Below are positions 1-6,896 of a stretch of 12,155 nucleotides of DNA, piece by piece. How positions within the stretch are numbered: position 1 is the first letter of the stretch; every line of letters starts with the position of its first letter. Source of the DNA: an uncultured Ruminococcus sp. GTDB taxonomy: Bacteria > Bacillota > Clostridia > Oscillospirales > Acutalibacteraceae. Below the pieces are notes generated by a model. It was not told the origin of the DNA. It worked only from the letters and a program-made list of their open reading frames with translations, and did no database searches. Both the position numbers and the translations under genes were made by a program. Where the stretch lies: contig CADCON010000049.1 of the NCBI GenBank assembly GCA_902803035.1, forward strand, positions 1-12,155, read 5' to 3'.

Positions 1-1
1 C

Positions 2-277
2 ATCAACAGCCTGAAGGCGTCAGGCGACGTGAAATTCCCGACCTATCTCGGCATTGTCTGTATGTGGAGCTGCTCGGTGGCGGGCGGCTACCTGCTCGGC
101 ATCGTGTGCGGATGGGGGCTTCCGGGCATCTGGATCGCTCTCGCCGCCGATGAGATCATACGGGGAATCGTCGTCGCCATCCGCTGGAAGCGCGGCACAT
201 GGCGCGGCAAGAGCGTCGTGCGTGACAATGCCGGCGGAAACGCCCTTCCGGAGTCTCCCGCCCTTTCAGAAGAATGA
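2..277 (+). CDS. MATE family efflux transporter, C-terminal fragment
   Basis: This is the last 91 residues of a gene that begins before the window; the frame is open from base 2 to the TGA at 275-277. The fragment begins INSLKASGDVKFP, a segment typical of the last third of MATE (multidrug and toxic compound extrusion) transporters. Two hydrophobic stretches follow (about YLGIVCMWSCSVAGGYLLGIV and GLPGIWIALAADEIIRGIV) with the short WGLPGIWIA loop usual in the family, then a basic RWKRGTWRGK and a polar tail. MATE proteins are inner-membrane antiporters that export drugs or metabolites using an H+ or Na+ gradient. The substrate cannot be read from this fragment. The tail after WKRGTW is longer than usual and low in hydrophobic residues. 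Family assignment is by recognition of the C-terminal pattern only. Confidence 0.85.
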   Translation: MNSLKASGDVKFPTYLGIVCMWSCSVAGGYLLGIVCGWGLPGIWIALAADEIIRGIVVAIRWKRGTWRGKSVVRDNAGGNALPESPALSEE

Positions 278-284
278 CTTTACC

Positions 285-325
285 TTAAGGAACCGGGTTT
301 TCCCTCCAATTTACCGGTTTCTTAA
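285..325 (+). terminator. Possible terminator after the MATE gene
   Basis: Bases 285-296 (TTAAGGAACCGG) can pair with 314-325 (CCGGTTTCTTAA) as a 12-bp stem with one G-T wobble and a 17-base loop, starting 8 bases after the MATE stop. The 3' arm is T-rich but no clean T run follows, so termination efficiency is uncertain. Confidence 0.4.
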
Positions 326-352
326 ACCACAATACACAGTCTCAATATCTCA

Positions 353-400
353 ATCGCGCAGCACTGTGCTTTTCACCGTAAAGGCACAGTGCTGCGCGAT
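353..400. repeat. Near-perfect 21-bp inverted repeat
   Basis: Bases 353-373 and 380-400 form a 21-bp stem with a single G-T wobble (370/383) around the six-base loop CACCGT. The outer 17 pairs are exact (core CGCGCAGCACTGTGC / GCACAGTGCTGCGCG). There is no T run on either side in either direction, so it is not a standard intrinsic terminator. It lies between the convergent MATE and lipoprotein genes. It may be a barrier between convergent transcripts, an RNA-processing or mRNA-stabilising hairpin, or one copy of a dispersed palindromic repeat. Confidence 0.75.
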
Positions 401-409
401 GTCTATGCC

Positions 410-453
410 AAAAAAACACCTCAGACCTTCCTTTGCGGAGATCTGAGGTGTTT
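410..453 (-). terminator. Intrinsic terminator of the lipoprotein gene
   Basis: Read on the minus strand, 453-442 pairs with 425-414 as an exact 12-bp stem (AAACACCTCAGA / TCTGAGGTGTTT). The loop is 16 bases and a run of T (complement of A410-A416) follows at once. It starts 10 bases after the TAA of the minus-strand lipoprotein gene at 463-465, so it fits as that gene's terminator. Confidence 0.85.
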
Positions 454-462
454 GGCTGTGCA

Positions 463-1095
463 TTATTCCTTCCAGACAGTCAGGCTGTCGAGCTTCCAGA
501 CGCCCTTCTTGTCCTTGACAAAATTGATCTGGCTTCTGGCTACAGCGCGCTTTTTACGGGATTCCTCGGTATGTACAATATCGACGGTGAGCTTCTTCGA
601 CCCATCGACATAAGACTGGCTGTAATCCCTGACGCCGCGGTTATTCGCCCCGATAATGAAATACAGCTTGCCGTCCCTCTCGCCGAAATACGGGCTGTAC
701 GGTTTCATCGCCTTGTCGGCGGACTTGGAGCCGGTTTTCTTCTTGACAAACTGCCTGAGCGTGTAATAGGAGGTAAACCGCTTATCCGTAATCCTGTACC
801 GAAGCTCGCCTTCCTCCGCCACGCACACGACCTCGCCGTTGATATCGGTTTCGACCGCAATGCCCTTGAAAATGCTCTTGCTGCCGAAATCCGTGGCTTC
901 GCCGGCAATCATCTCTTCGGATGACTCTTTGCCCGCGATCTCCCGTTCATAAGAGCCTACCGGATAGGTCTGCTCCGCTGAAGAATCCGACGCGGCTCCG
1001 TTTTTTTCCTTGTCGCCGCCGCATCCCGCAACCGCCAGCAGCATCAGCAAAGCGGCCGTGAAGGACAGCATTCTGTAAAGTGCCGTATGATTCAT
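463..1095 (-). CDS. Small lipoprotein, possibly IseA-like (DL-endopeptidase inhibitor family)
   Basis: The 210-residue product starts with a basic N-region and a hydrophobic stretch ending in the lipobox LAVAGC, so Cys25 should be lipidated and the protein held on the outer face of the membrane. A polar Ser/Glu/Lys linker follows, then a compact domain (about residues 75-210) with LRYRITDKRFTSYYTLRQFV, a YFGERDGKLYF segment and an ending VWKLDSLTV. The order of these elements (Y-R-x-l, then FTs..l..fv, then dGKLY, then a basic strand and W-x-l at the end) resembles the IseA/YoeB family, which inhibits cell-wall DL-endopeptidases. That is a tentative reading from memory, without alignment; an uncharacterised NTF2-like lipoprotein is the main alternative. 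The ATG is preceded by AAAGGGG eight bases upstream. The gene is monocistronic: a terminator follows it directly and sbcD is divergent. Confidence 0.85.
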   Translation of the reverse strand: MNHTALYRMLSFTAALLMLLAVAGCGGDKEKNGAASDSSAEQTYPVGSYEREIAGKESSEEMIAGEATDFGSKSIFKGIAVETDINGEVVCVAEEGELRYRITDKRFTSYYTLRQFVKKKTGSKSADKAMKPYSPYFGERDGKLYFIIGANNRGVRDYSQSYVDGSKKLTVDIVHTEESRKKRAVARSQINFVKDKKGVWKLDSLTVWKE

Positions 1096-1134
1096 TCTGC
1101 AATCCCCTTTGGAAAGACTGATTTTTACTATTTC

Positions 1135-1140
1135 ATTATA
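1135..1140 (-). promoter_or_regulatory. Probable -10 box of the lipoprotein gene promoter
   Basis: On the minus strand a perfect TATAAT lies 40 bases before the lipoprotein start codon in an AT-rich region. The hexamer at -35 spacing (CTTTAT, complement of 1158-1163) matches the consensus poorly, so the promoter may be weak or depend on an activator. Confidence 0.45.
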
Positions 1141-1195
1141 ATCTATTCATCCGGAAAATAAAGCACTTTTTTTAATATGTAACTATTTGTAATTT

Positions 1196-1223
1196 TTGAC
1201 GGAGATAAAGCAATACTTATAGT
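1196..1223 (+). promoter_or_regulatory. Probable sbcDC promoter
   Basis: TTGACG (1196-1201) and TATAGT (1218-1223) are separated by 16 bases. They lie about 100 bases before the sbcD start in the AT-rich divergent region. A second, weaker candidate (TTATTG, 18 bases, TATGAT) lies nearer the gene around 1256-1285. The leader between holds no recognisable riboswitch. Confidence 0.55.
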
Positions 1224-1322
1224 ACAATTATCCATATACTCCATTTTTAACAAATTATTGATTTATTGTCTGAATGATTATGATAAAATTCTGGTAAGAA
1301 ACAATCACAGGAGACATTCAGA

Positions 1323-2468
1323 ATGAAAATACTGCATACATCCGACTGGCACCTCGGCAAAATCGTCATGGTCAGGCCCATGCTCGACGACCAGCGGCAC
1401 TTCATCGAAAACGTGTTTCTCCCCGCTCTCGATGAACACGCGCCGGACGTCATCGTGCTTGCCGGCGATATCTTCGACCGCAGCATCGCGCCCATTCCGG
1501 CGATTGATCTTTTTGAGAAGGCGTTGTACCGGATCGCGGAGAAGGGGATTCCGCTCATCGCCGTTTCGGGCAATCACGACAGCGCGGGGCGGCTTCTCCC
1601 CGCCTCCCGGCTCCTGCGCTCTTCGGGCATTTATCTTGCCCATTCCGTCAGCGATATTCTGGAGCCGATAGAAATCACGGCGAGGGACGGCAGCCGCGCC
1701 AGATTCTTCTGCCTGCCCTATTTCGACATCACCATGGCCAAGGACTTCACCGGCCGCGCTGAACTGGGCAATATGAATGAAGCCTACCGCGCGATTTTTG
1801 AGATGATCGGCGACAGGCTCACTGATGACTGCCCGAATATTCTGGTCACGCACTGCACCGTGACAGGCTCCCTCACCTGCGAGAGCGAGAGCGGCATTTC
1901 GGTCGGCGGGGCGCAGCAGGTGTCGTCGGACATCTTCAGCGGCTTCGACCTGACCTGTCTGGGGCATATCCACTCCCCCCAGCGGGCAAGCGGGCACGCG
2001 CGCTACAGCGGCTCTCCCCTGCGCTATTCCTTCGACAGCAACGAGCGCGACAAGAAAATGCTGCTGTACGACACCTCCGCCGGAATGAGCGTCACCGAGA
2101 TTCCCATTCTTCCGGCGCGTGAAATGCGGGTGATCCGGGGGACCTTCGAGGAACTGATCGACGTGCCGGACAACTTCTCGCAGGATTACATATACGCCGT
2201 GGTGGACGACGATCACCTCATCTTTGAGCCGATGGCGCGGCTTCGGGAGAAATATCCCAATCTGCTGAATCTGGAACAGACCTATCTCACGCGGACAGTC
2301 AGCGAAGGCGCCGACAGCGATGTGGGAAGAAGGATCGCCGCCAACGCCATTACCGACGAGGAAATCGTGGCGGGATTCCTGCGCGACATCTGCAAAAGAG
2401 AACCCACGGAAGAAATGATGTCCTTTTTCCGGGAAATCAGCGAAGAAACAGGAGATGACGACGATTGA
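1323..2468 (+). CDS. sbcD: Nuclease SbcCD subunit D (Mre11-type)
   Basis: The 381-residue product has the calcineurin-like metallophosphoesterase motifs of SbcD/Mre11 in order: SDWHLGK (D8, H10), GDIFDR (D49), GNHD (N84, H85), VTH (H177) and GHIH (H215, H217). These residues bind the two Mn ions that drive 3'-5' double-strand exonuclease and hairpin endonuclease activity. The length is typical for the family. The C-terminal part, from about residue 270, should be the capping and SbcC-binding region; an acidic tail (EETGDDDD) ends it. The start is ATG with AGGAG at 1309-1313, nine bases upstream. The stop TGA overlaps the TTG start of sbcC, so the two subunits are translationally coupled, as expected for a fixed-ratio complex that clears hairpins, cruciforms and blocked DNA ends. 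All catalytic motifs are intact. Confidence 0.96.
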   Translation: MKILHTSDWHLGKIVMVRPMLDDQRHFIENVFLPALDEHAPDVIVLAGDIFDRSIAPIPAIDLFEKALYRIAEKGIPLIAVSGNHDSAGRLLPASRLLRSSGIYLAHSVSDILEPIEITARDGSRARFFCLPYFDITMAKDFTGRAELGNMNEAYRAIFEMIGDRLTDDCPNILVTHCTVTGSLTCESESGISVGGAQQVSSDIFSGFDLTCLGHIHSPQRASGHARYSGSPLRYSFDSNERDKKMLLYDTSAGMSVTEIPILPAREMRVIRGTFEELIDVPDNFSQDYIYAVVDDDHLIFEPMARLREKYPNLLNLEQTYLTRTVSEGADSDVGRRIAANAITDEEIVAGFLRDICKREPTEEMMSFFREISEETGDDDD

Positions 2469-5400
2469 AACCCATTTACCTTAAAATGACCGCCTTCTCT
2501 TCCTACTGCGGCACAGCGGAGATCGACTTTACGAAGCTGTACGAGAACGGGATTTTTCTCATCACCGGCAAGACCGGCGGCGGCAAGACCACCATTCTCG
2601 ACGCCATCTGCACCGCGCTCTACGGCAAGGCGACGGGCAGCATGAGAAGCTCCGACTGGCGTCAGCTGAGATGCATCAACGCGCCCGACAGCCGCGACAC
2701 CGAGATAGAATTCATTTTTTCGACAGGCGGGGTGAAATACCAATTCTACCGCCGCTGGCATATGCCCAACTCGAGAAAGGGCACGCCCGGACTGCGGGAC
2801 GAGGAGGACTGCTGCCGAAGACAAAAGCCGGGTTCGGACGATTGGGAGCTTCTGGTTTCGGGCAGCGCGACGAGCGTCACGAACGAAGCGGTAAAGATCA
2901 TCGGGCTGACGCACGATCAGTTCGTCAAGCTGATCATGCTGCCGCAGGGCGAATTCCGGGAGCTGCTGACCGCCGATGACAAAAAGAAGCTGGAGATTTT
3001 CTCCAAGTTGTTTGATACCGGCCATTGGAACAGGATCATTGACGCCGCCAGAAACAAAAGAGAGAAACTGGACAAGGAATGCGGCGAAAAGAGATTGCTG
3101 CGGCAGTCCGCCCTTGACAGCGCGGGCTGTGCCACTCCCGACGAACTGAACGCGAAAATTCAGCAGACGGAGGAACGCCTGAAGGAATTGGAAGAGCAGG
3201 CCGGCGTCAACACCCGGAATACAACCGCCGCGTCCGAGGAATGGCGCAAAGGGAAGGAACTGGCAGGGCTGTTTGACGATCAGAAACGCGCGGAAAGCGC
3301 ATGGAAGGAGCTTCAGGCGCAGGAAGCGCCGTTTGAATCGAAAAGGCAAAGGCTGCGTCACAGCCGGAAACTGGGCGGCGCGCTTCCGGAATTCAGCATG
3401 ATGAACGCGGCGGCTGACGCGGAAAAAAGGGCGTCGGAAGAGCTTGCCCGCGCGCAAACGGCGAAGGATGCCGCCGTCCGGCGTCTGGAAACCGCCGGCG
3501 CGGAATACGGCAGGATTCCGGAGCTGGAAGAGAAGCGCACACGGCTGACGGAAACCAGCGCCAAGCTGAAAGACCTCGCGTCCAGCCGTGTTTCTCACGA
3601 ACAGACGAACGCGCAGCTTGCGCGGCATACCGCCGAACAGGATAACGAGCGGGAACAGCTTCGGCAGTACGAAGAGAAAAAGACGACTCTTTCGGAAGCC
3701 GTCAGAAAGGGCGACGAATTCCTTGAAAGCTGCCGGGCGGCATCCGCCGCGCTCCCGGCGGTCATAAGCAAATGCAGCCGGCTGCGTCAGGAGCTGGACA
3801 CCGCCAGGGAATACGAGCGGCATCAGCAGGCCCTTTCCCGGACAGAACAGAGCGTCAGGGCAACGGAATCCGAAATTCAGCGGAAGGAATCCGCACTTGC
3901 CGCCCAGCAGAAGACAGCGTCGGACATGGAGCAGGCGATCCGCGGCGACAAGGCGTATTCGCTGGCGGCAGACCTGGAGGAAGGCGTTCCCTGTCCGGTC
4001 TGCGGCGCGGTGCATCATCCTTCCCCGGCGCGTCCCGCCGGAACCGTCCCCACCGCGCAGCAGCTCCATTCCGCCAGAGAGGACGCGGAGAAGACCGCCA
4101 GAGAGCTTGAAGCGCTTCGCTCACAGCGTTCGGGGCTTCTCCGCGAAAAGGAAATCTACAGCGGCGCAATGGCCGCCATCATCGAAAAATCCGCAGGCGG
4201 GGAAATCAGAAGCCCCGCCGTCATTCAGAAGGAATTTGACGCGGCTGAAAAAGAGCGCGTGGAGCTTGAGTCAACAGAGGGAAAGACCGAAAGGGCGCGT
4301 TTGAAGCTGGAAAAGCTGAAGGCCGAGCTAGACGCTGTCAGTCACGATATCGAGAATCACAACACCCGCTTCAACAACCTTCAGAACGAGATCACCGTCT
4401 GCCGGACCACGCTCCGCCAGCTCGACGAGCGGCTGCAATCACAGGGTATCGCCGGCTTCGACGAGCTTGAACAACGCCTGAACGCCGCGGAGCGGCAGCT
4501 TCAGACGACCGGCAATGAAATCGCGCGGCTGACCGCCGCCTATCAGGACGCGCAGACCCGGGAAGCCCAGGCGCGGAGCCTTTTCACACAGGTGGAGAAA
4601 GCGCAGGCGGAAGCGGCGGAAGACCTCCGCCGGCGGCAATCGGAATTCGCCGAAAAGTGCGCGCGGCTCGTCATTCCGGAGAACAGCGACTTCATTGGAG
4701 GCGTTCTCAGCCCCGCCGACGAAGCGGCCTATGACCGCGCCATCAGCGAATTTGAGCAAAAGCTCGCCGCCGCCCGGAGCAAAGCCGAAGAGCTGTCCTC
4801 CAGAATTGCCGGAAAAACCCGCCCCGATACGGCGGCATTGGAAGCGGCCTACAACAACGCGATGGCGGAGGGACAGCGGATTTCCGGTGAGAAGGGAGAG
4901 CAGTCCTCCCTGCTGGAAGGACTGAAACAGCACCGGGAAACCATTCGTAGGGCGGACGCGGAGCTTCAGGCACTGGAAAAGCGGTTTGCCGTCGCACAGG
5001 ATATGCACCTGCTCCTTTCCAACAAAAACATATCGAAAATGTCCATCGACCGATACGTCATCGGCATCAAGATGGACGAGATCATTCTTCACGCCAACGC
5101 GTACCTGGGGCGGCTGTCCAGAGGGCAATACGCCATGAAGCGCATTGAGAGCGGAACCAACAAGATCAATCAGTCCCTTTCGATCGAAATCATCGACGGC
5201 AGCACCGGCGGCGTGCGTTCGGTTTTCACCCTGTCGGGCGGCGAGATGTTCCTCGCTTCGCTGGCGCTGGCATTCGGGCTTTCGGAAACCGTGCAGAGCT
5301 TCGCGGGCGGCATCCATCTCGATTCCCTTTTCATCGATGAAGGCTTCGGCTCCCTCGACCGCGAAACGCTCGACACCGCGATGGACGCGATCGCCCGCGT

Positions 5401-5518
5401 GCGGGAAGACCGGCTTCTCGGCATCATTTCCCACATATCCGAGCTGCAGGAGCGCGTTCCATTCGGCATTGAAGTCATCAAGGACCGCGACGGCTCCTCG
5501 CTCAGACTCAAGGCATAG
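2465..5518 (+). CDS. sbcC: Nuclease SbcCD subunit C (Rad50-type ATPase)
   Basis: The 1017-residue product is the SMC/Rad50-like partner of SbcD. The N-terminal ATPase half carries Walker A GKTGGGKTT at residues 35-43. A long Lys/Glu/Gln/Ala-rich coiled coil spans roughly residues 180-840. At its middle is the zinc hook CPVCG (C510, C513), which joins two SbcC molecules. The C-terminal half has SIDRYVIG, the ABC signature LSGGE (923-927), Walker B SLFIDEGFGSLD (954-965, catalytic D958/E959) and a late ISH switch motif. ATP cycling opens and closes access of DNA to the SbcD nuclease. The start is TTG at 2465-2467, overlapping the sbcD TGA (2466-2468), with AGGAG at 2450-2454 ten bases upstream; residue 1 in this frame gives the usual MKPIYLKMTAFSSY beginning. 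A terminator follows. Length and motifs are complete, with no sign of a frameshift. Confidence 0.97.
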   Translation: MKPIYLKMTAFSSYCGTAEIDFTKLYENGIFLITGKTGGGKTTILDAICTALYGKATGSMRSSDWRQLRCINAPDSRDTEIEFIFSTGGVKYQFYRRWHMPNSRKGTPGLRDEEDCCRRQKPGSDDWELLVSGSATSVTNEAVKIIGLTHDQFVKLIMLPQGEFRELLTADDKKKLEIFSKLFDTGHWNRIIDAARNKREKLDKECGEKRLLRQSALDSAGCATPDELNAKIQQTEERLKELEEQAGVNTRNTTAASEEWRKGKELAGLFDDQKRAESAWKELQAQEAPFESKRQRLRHSRKLGGALPEFSMMNAAADAEKRASEELARAQTAKDAAVRRLETAGAEYGRIPELEEKRTRLTETSAKLKDLASSRVSHEQTNAQLARHTAEQDNEREQLRQYEEKKTTLSEAVRKGDEFLESCRAASAALPAVISKCSRLRQELDTAREYERHQQALSRTEQSVRATESEIQRKESALAAQQKTASDMEQAIRGDKAYSLAADLEEGVPCPVCGAVHHPSPARPAGTVPTAQQLHSAREDAEKTARELEALRSQRSGLLREKEIYSGAMAAIIEKSAGGEIRSPAVIQKEFDAAEKERVELESTEGKTERARLKLEKLKAELDAVSHDIENHNTRFNNLQNEITVCRTTLRQLDERLQSQGIAGFDELEQRLNAAERQLQTTGNEIARLTAAYQDAQTREAQARSLFTQVEKAQAEAAEDLRRRQSEFAEKCARLVIPENSDFIGGVLSPADEAAYDRAISEFEQKLAAARSKAEELSSRIAGKTRPDTAALEAAYNNAMAEGQRISGEKGEQSSLLEGLKQHRETIRRADAELQALEKRFAVAQDMHLLLSNKNISKMSIDRYVIGIKMDEIILHANAYLGRLSRGQYAMKRIESGTNKINQSLSIEIIDGSTGGVRSVFTLSGGEMFLASLALAFGLSETVQSFAGGIHLDSLFIDEGFGSLDRETLDTAMDAIARVREDRLLGIISHISELQERVPFGIEVIKDRDGSSLRLKA

Positions 5519-5549
5519 GCCGTCCCTCCTGATATTTTGAAAATGAAAC

Positions 5550-5590
5550 AATCCTCCGGCAGGTCTTTCGGGACAGGCCGGGGGATTTTA
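5550..5590 (+). terminator. Intrinsic terminator of sbcDC
   Basis: Bases 5550-5560 (AATCCTCCGGC) pair with 5577-5587 (GCCGGGGGATT) as an 11-bp GC-rich stem with one G-T wobble. TTTTA follows the GC part of the stem. The hairpin starts 32 bases after the sbcC stop. An A-rich stretch before it (5537-5550) could give some activity in the other direction. Confidence 0.75.
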
Positions 5591-5603
5591 CATGGAGGCA
5601 ATG

Positions 5604-5642
5604 AAAAAACGGAGCCTTGCGGTCTGGCCGTGCGGCTCCGTT
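5604..5642 (-). terminator. Intrinsic terminator of the SPFH/TPM operon
   Basis: On the minus strand 5642-5634 pairs with 5616-5608 (AACGGAGCC / GGCTCCGTT, nine exact pairs, 17-base loop). A T run (complement of A5604-A5609) follows directly. It lies 18 bases past the stop of the TPM gene and marks the end of the four-gene operon. Confidence 0.85.
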
Positions 5643-5660
5643 GTGTGAGCGGATAAAGAA

Positions 5661-6896
5661 TCAGAAATGTCCGTGCGAGCCACCGTGGGATCTGCCGGAA
5701 GAACTGGAATGGGTGCTGCTGTGTCCTCCGGAACGGCTTCCTCCGGAGCTTCCGCTGCCGGAATCCCTCGGAATCGGCACCCGTGTGATATTGTGGTACA
5801 GAAAGGACTCGCTGCGCTCCGTGAGCTTCAGACTGCCCGGCTTGGAATAGGCGGACGCCATCGCCTGGGGCTTGACGCTCGTGAGCTGGCTGCGGAGCGA
5901 AAGAGCCACTATCACGCCTACTGCCAATCCGGCAATGGCGGACCAGAAGAACGCGCTGACCCACCCGAAGGGGGCGCGTCCCGTGCTTTCATACTGCGAT
6001 TCACCATTCTGATAGTTTTCCATCGTGCTGTCGCACATATCGGCAAATCTCAGGAACCCGCCGTAATAATCCCCTTCGCTGAGGTAGGAAAGGAATGTTT
6101 CGGAAATGACCTCCTGCGTGCGGTCGGTGAAAATCTGAATGGCTCTGCCGTAGGTGCTGATGGCCCATTCTCTGGTGTCCATGCTCACGAGCAGAAGGAT
6201 TCCGTCATCGTTTTCTCCGTAACCGTAGCCGTTGTAGTCGAAGAAATCATCCGCGTACTGATCCACGGTCTTTCCGCCAAGCGAGTGATTGGTGACCATC
6301 ACCACGTCAAGCTGCCATTTTTCGCTGATGCTGTCCAGCTTGCCGACAATGGTGTATTCGTCGCCCGACGAAAGAAGATCCGCGTCATCGACCAGTCTCG
6401 GAAGAAGCCTGCCTTCCGGAATGGGTAGCACGCCCTTCTCGGTGAGCGCGCTGCCGGTCAGTTCGACGAAACGGAGCAGCACCTTCTCGCGGCCGCTCTG
6501 TTTTTCGGCTTCCTTGCGGATTTTTTTCAGCTCGCTGCCGGTAAAAATCTGCCCGGCTCTGCCGTATGCCCTGATGCTCGATCCCTTGGCGTCCGTCATC
6601 ATCACGACAGCGGCATCGGTCGCGGCGTAATTCTGGTAAATGGCGCCGCCGGTTTTATCCGGTTCCGCTATCTTCCCTGCGTCAACATAGACAAAGAGAT
6701 CCACGCCGTTCCGGGAAAGCACCTGCGCGGCGGCATTTTCGATCTCCCTGCTGCCGCTTTCGGAAAGAAGCCCACCGGGATCCTGCACATGATGCCAGCC
6801 GGTCTTCTCCGAGGAGGAATCCCCCGAAGCGTAGACCGGAGCGGCAGCGGCCAACAGAATCAGCACCGCCGCAAAGAGAGAAAGAATTCTTCTCAA
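5661..6896 (-). CDS. Exported membrane protein with two TPM domains and a Gly/Ser/His-rich tail (YdjH-like)
   Basis: From the TTG start the product has 411 residues: a signal peptide (1-23, ending VYA), a first TPM-like domain (about 37-155), a second TPM domain (about 167-295), a transmembrane segment (about 310-332) and a 33-residue tail of Gly, Ser and His (379-411). TPM domains occur in YgcG/Psb32 and B. subtilis YdjH; some act as phosphatases, others as membrane-complex partners. The two copies share the sequence YGRAxQIFT (residues 111-119 and 249-257). Copy two keeps the family's NDDGILLLV stretch; copy one has ATDAAVVMM instead and looks degenerate. The frame is open to 7091, but the TTG at 6896 is chosen. 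It gives a proper signal peptide, has GGAGGGGGG upstream, and overlaps the TGA of the gene before it as TTGA. His residues in the tail could bind metal. The biochemical role is not known from sequence. Confidence 0.85.
   Translation of the reverse strand: MRRILSLFAAVLILLAAAAPVYASGDSSSEKTGWHHVQDPGGLLSESGSREIENAAAQVLSRNGVDLFVYVDAGKIAEPDKTGGAIYQNYAATDAAVVMMTDAKGSSIRAYGRAGQIFTGSELKKIRKEAEKQSGREKVLLRFVELTGSALTEKGVLPIPEGRLLPRLVDDADLLSSGDEYTIVGKLDSISEKWQLDVVMVTNHSLGGKTVDQYADDFFDYNGYGYGENDDGILLLVSMDTREWAISTYGRAIQIFTDRTQEVISETFLSYLSEGDYYGGFLRFADMCDSTMENYQNGESQYESTGRAPFGWVSAFFWSAIAGLAVGVIVALSLRSQLTSVKPQAMASAYSKPGSLKLTERSESFLYHNITRVPIPRDSGSGSSGGSRSGGHSSTHSSSSGRSHGGSHGHF

Noticed and set aside
1305..2216. 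Long open frame on the minus strand across sbcD (303 codons)
   Set aside because: It is antisense to sbcD, which has every catalytic motif. The minus product is low in recognisable motifs and rich in His, Arg and Gly, as expected for the shadow of a GC-rich gene.
2282..4069. 595-codon open frame on the minus strand across sbcC
   Set aside because: Long shadow frames are common opposite GC-rich coiled-coil genes. The Arg/Phe/Leu-rich product has no domain, and the plus frame has Walker A, zinc hook, signature and Walker B.
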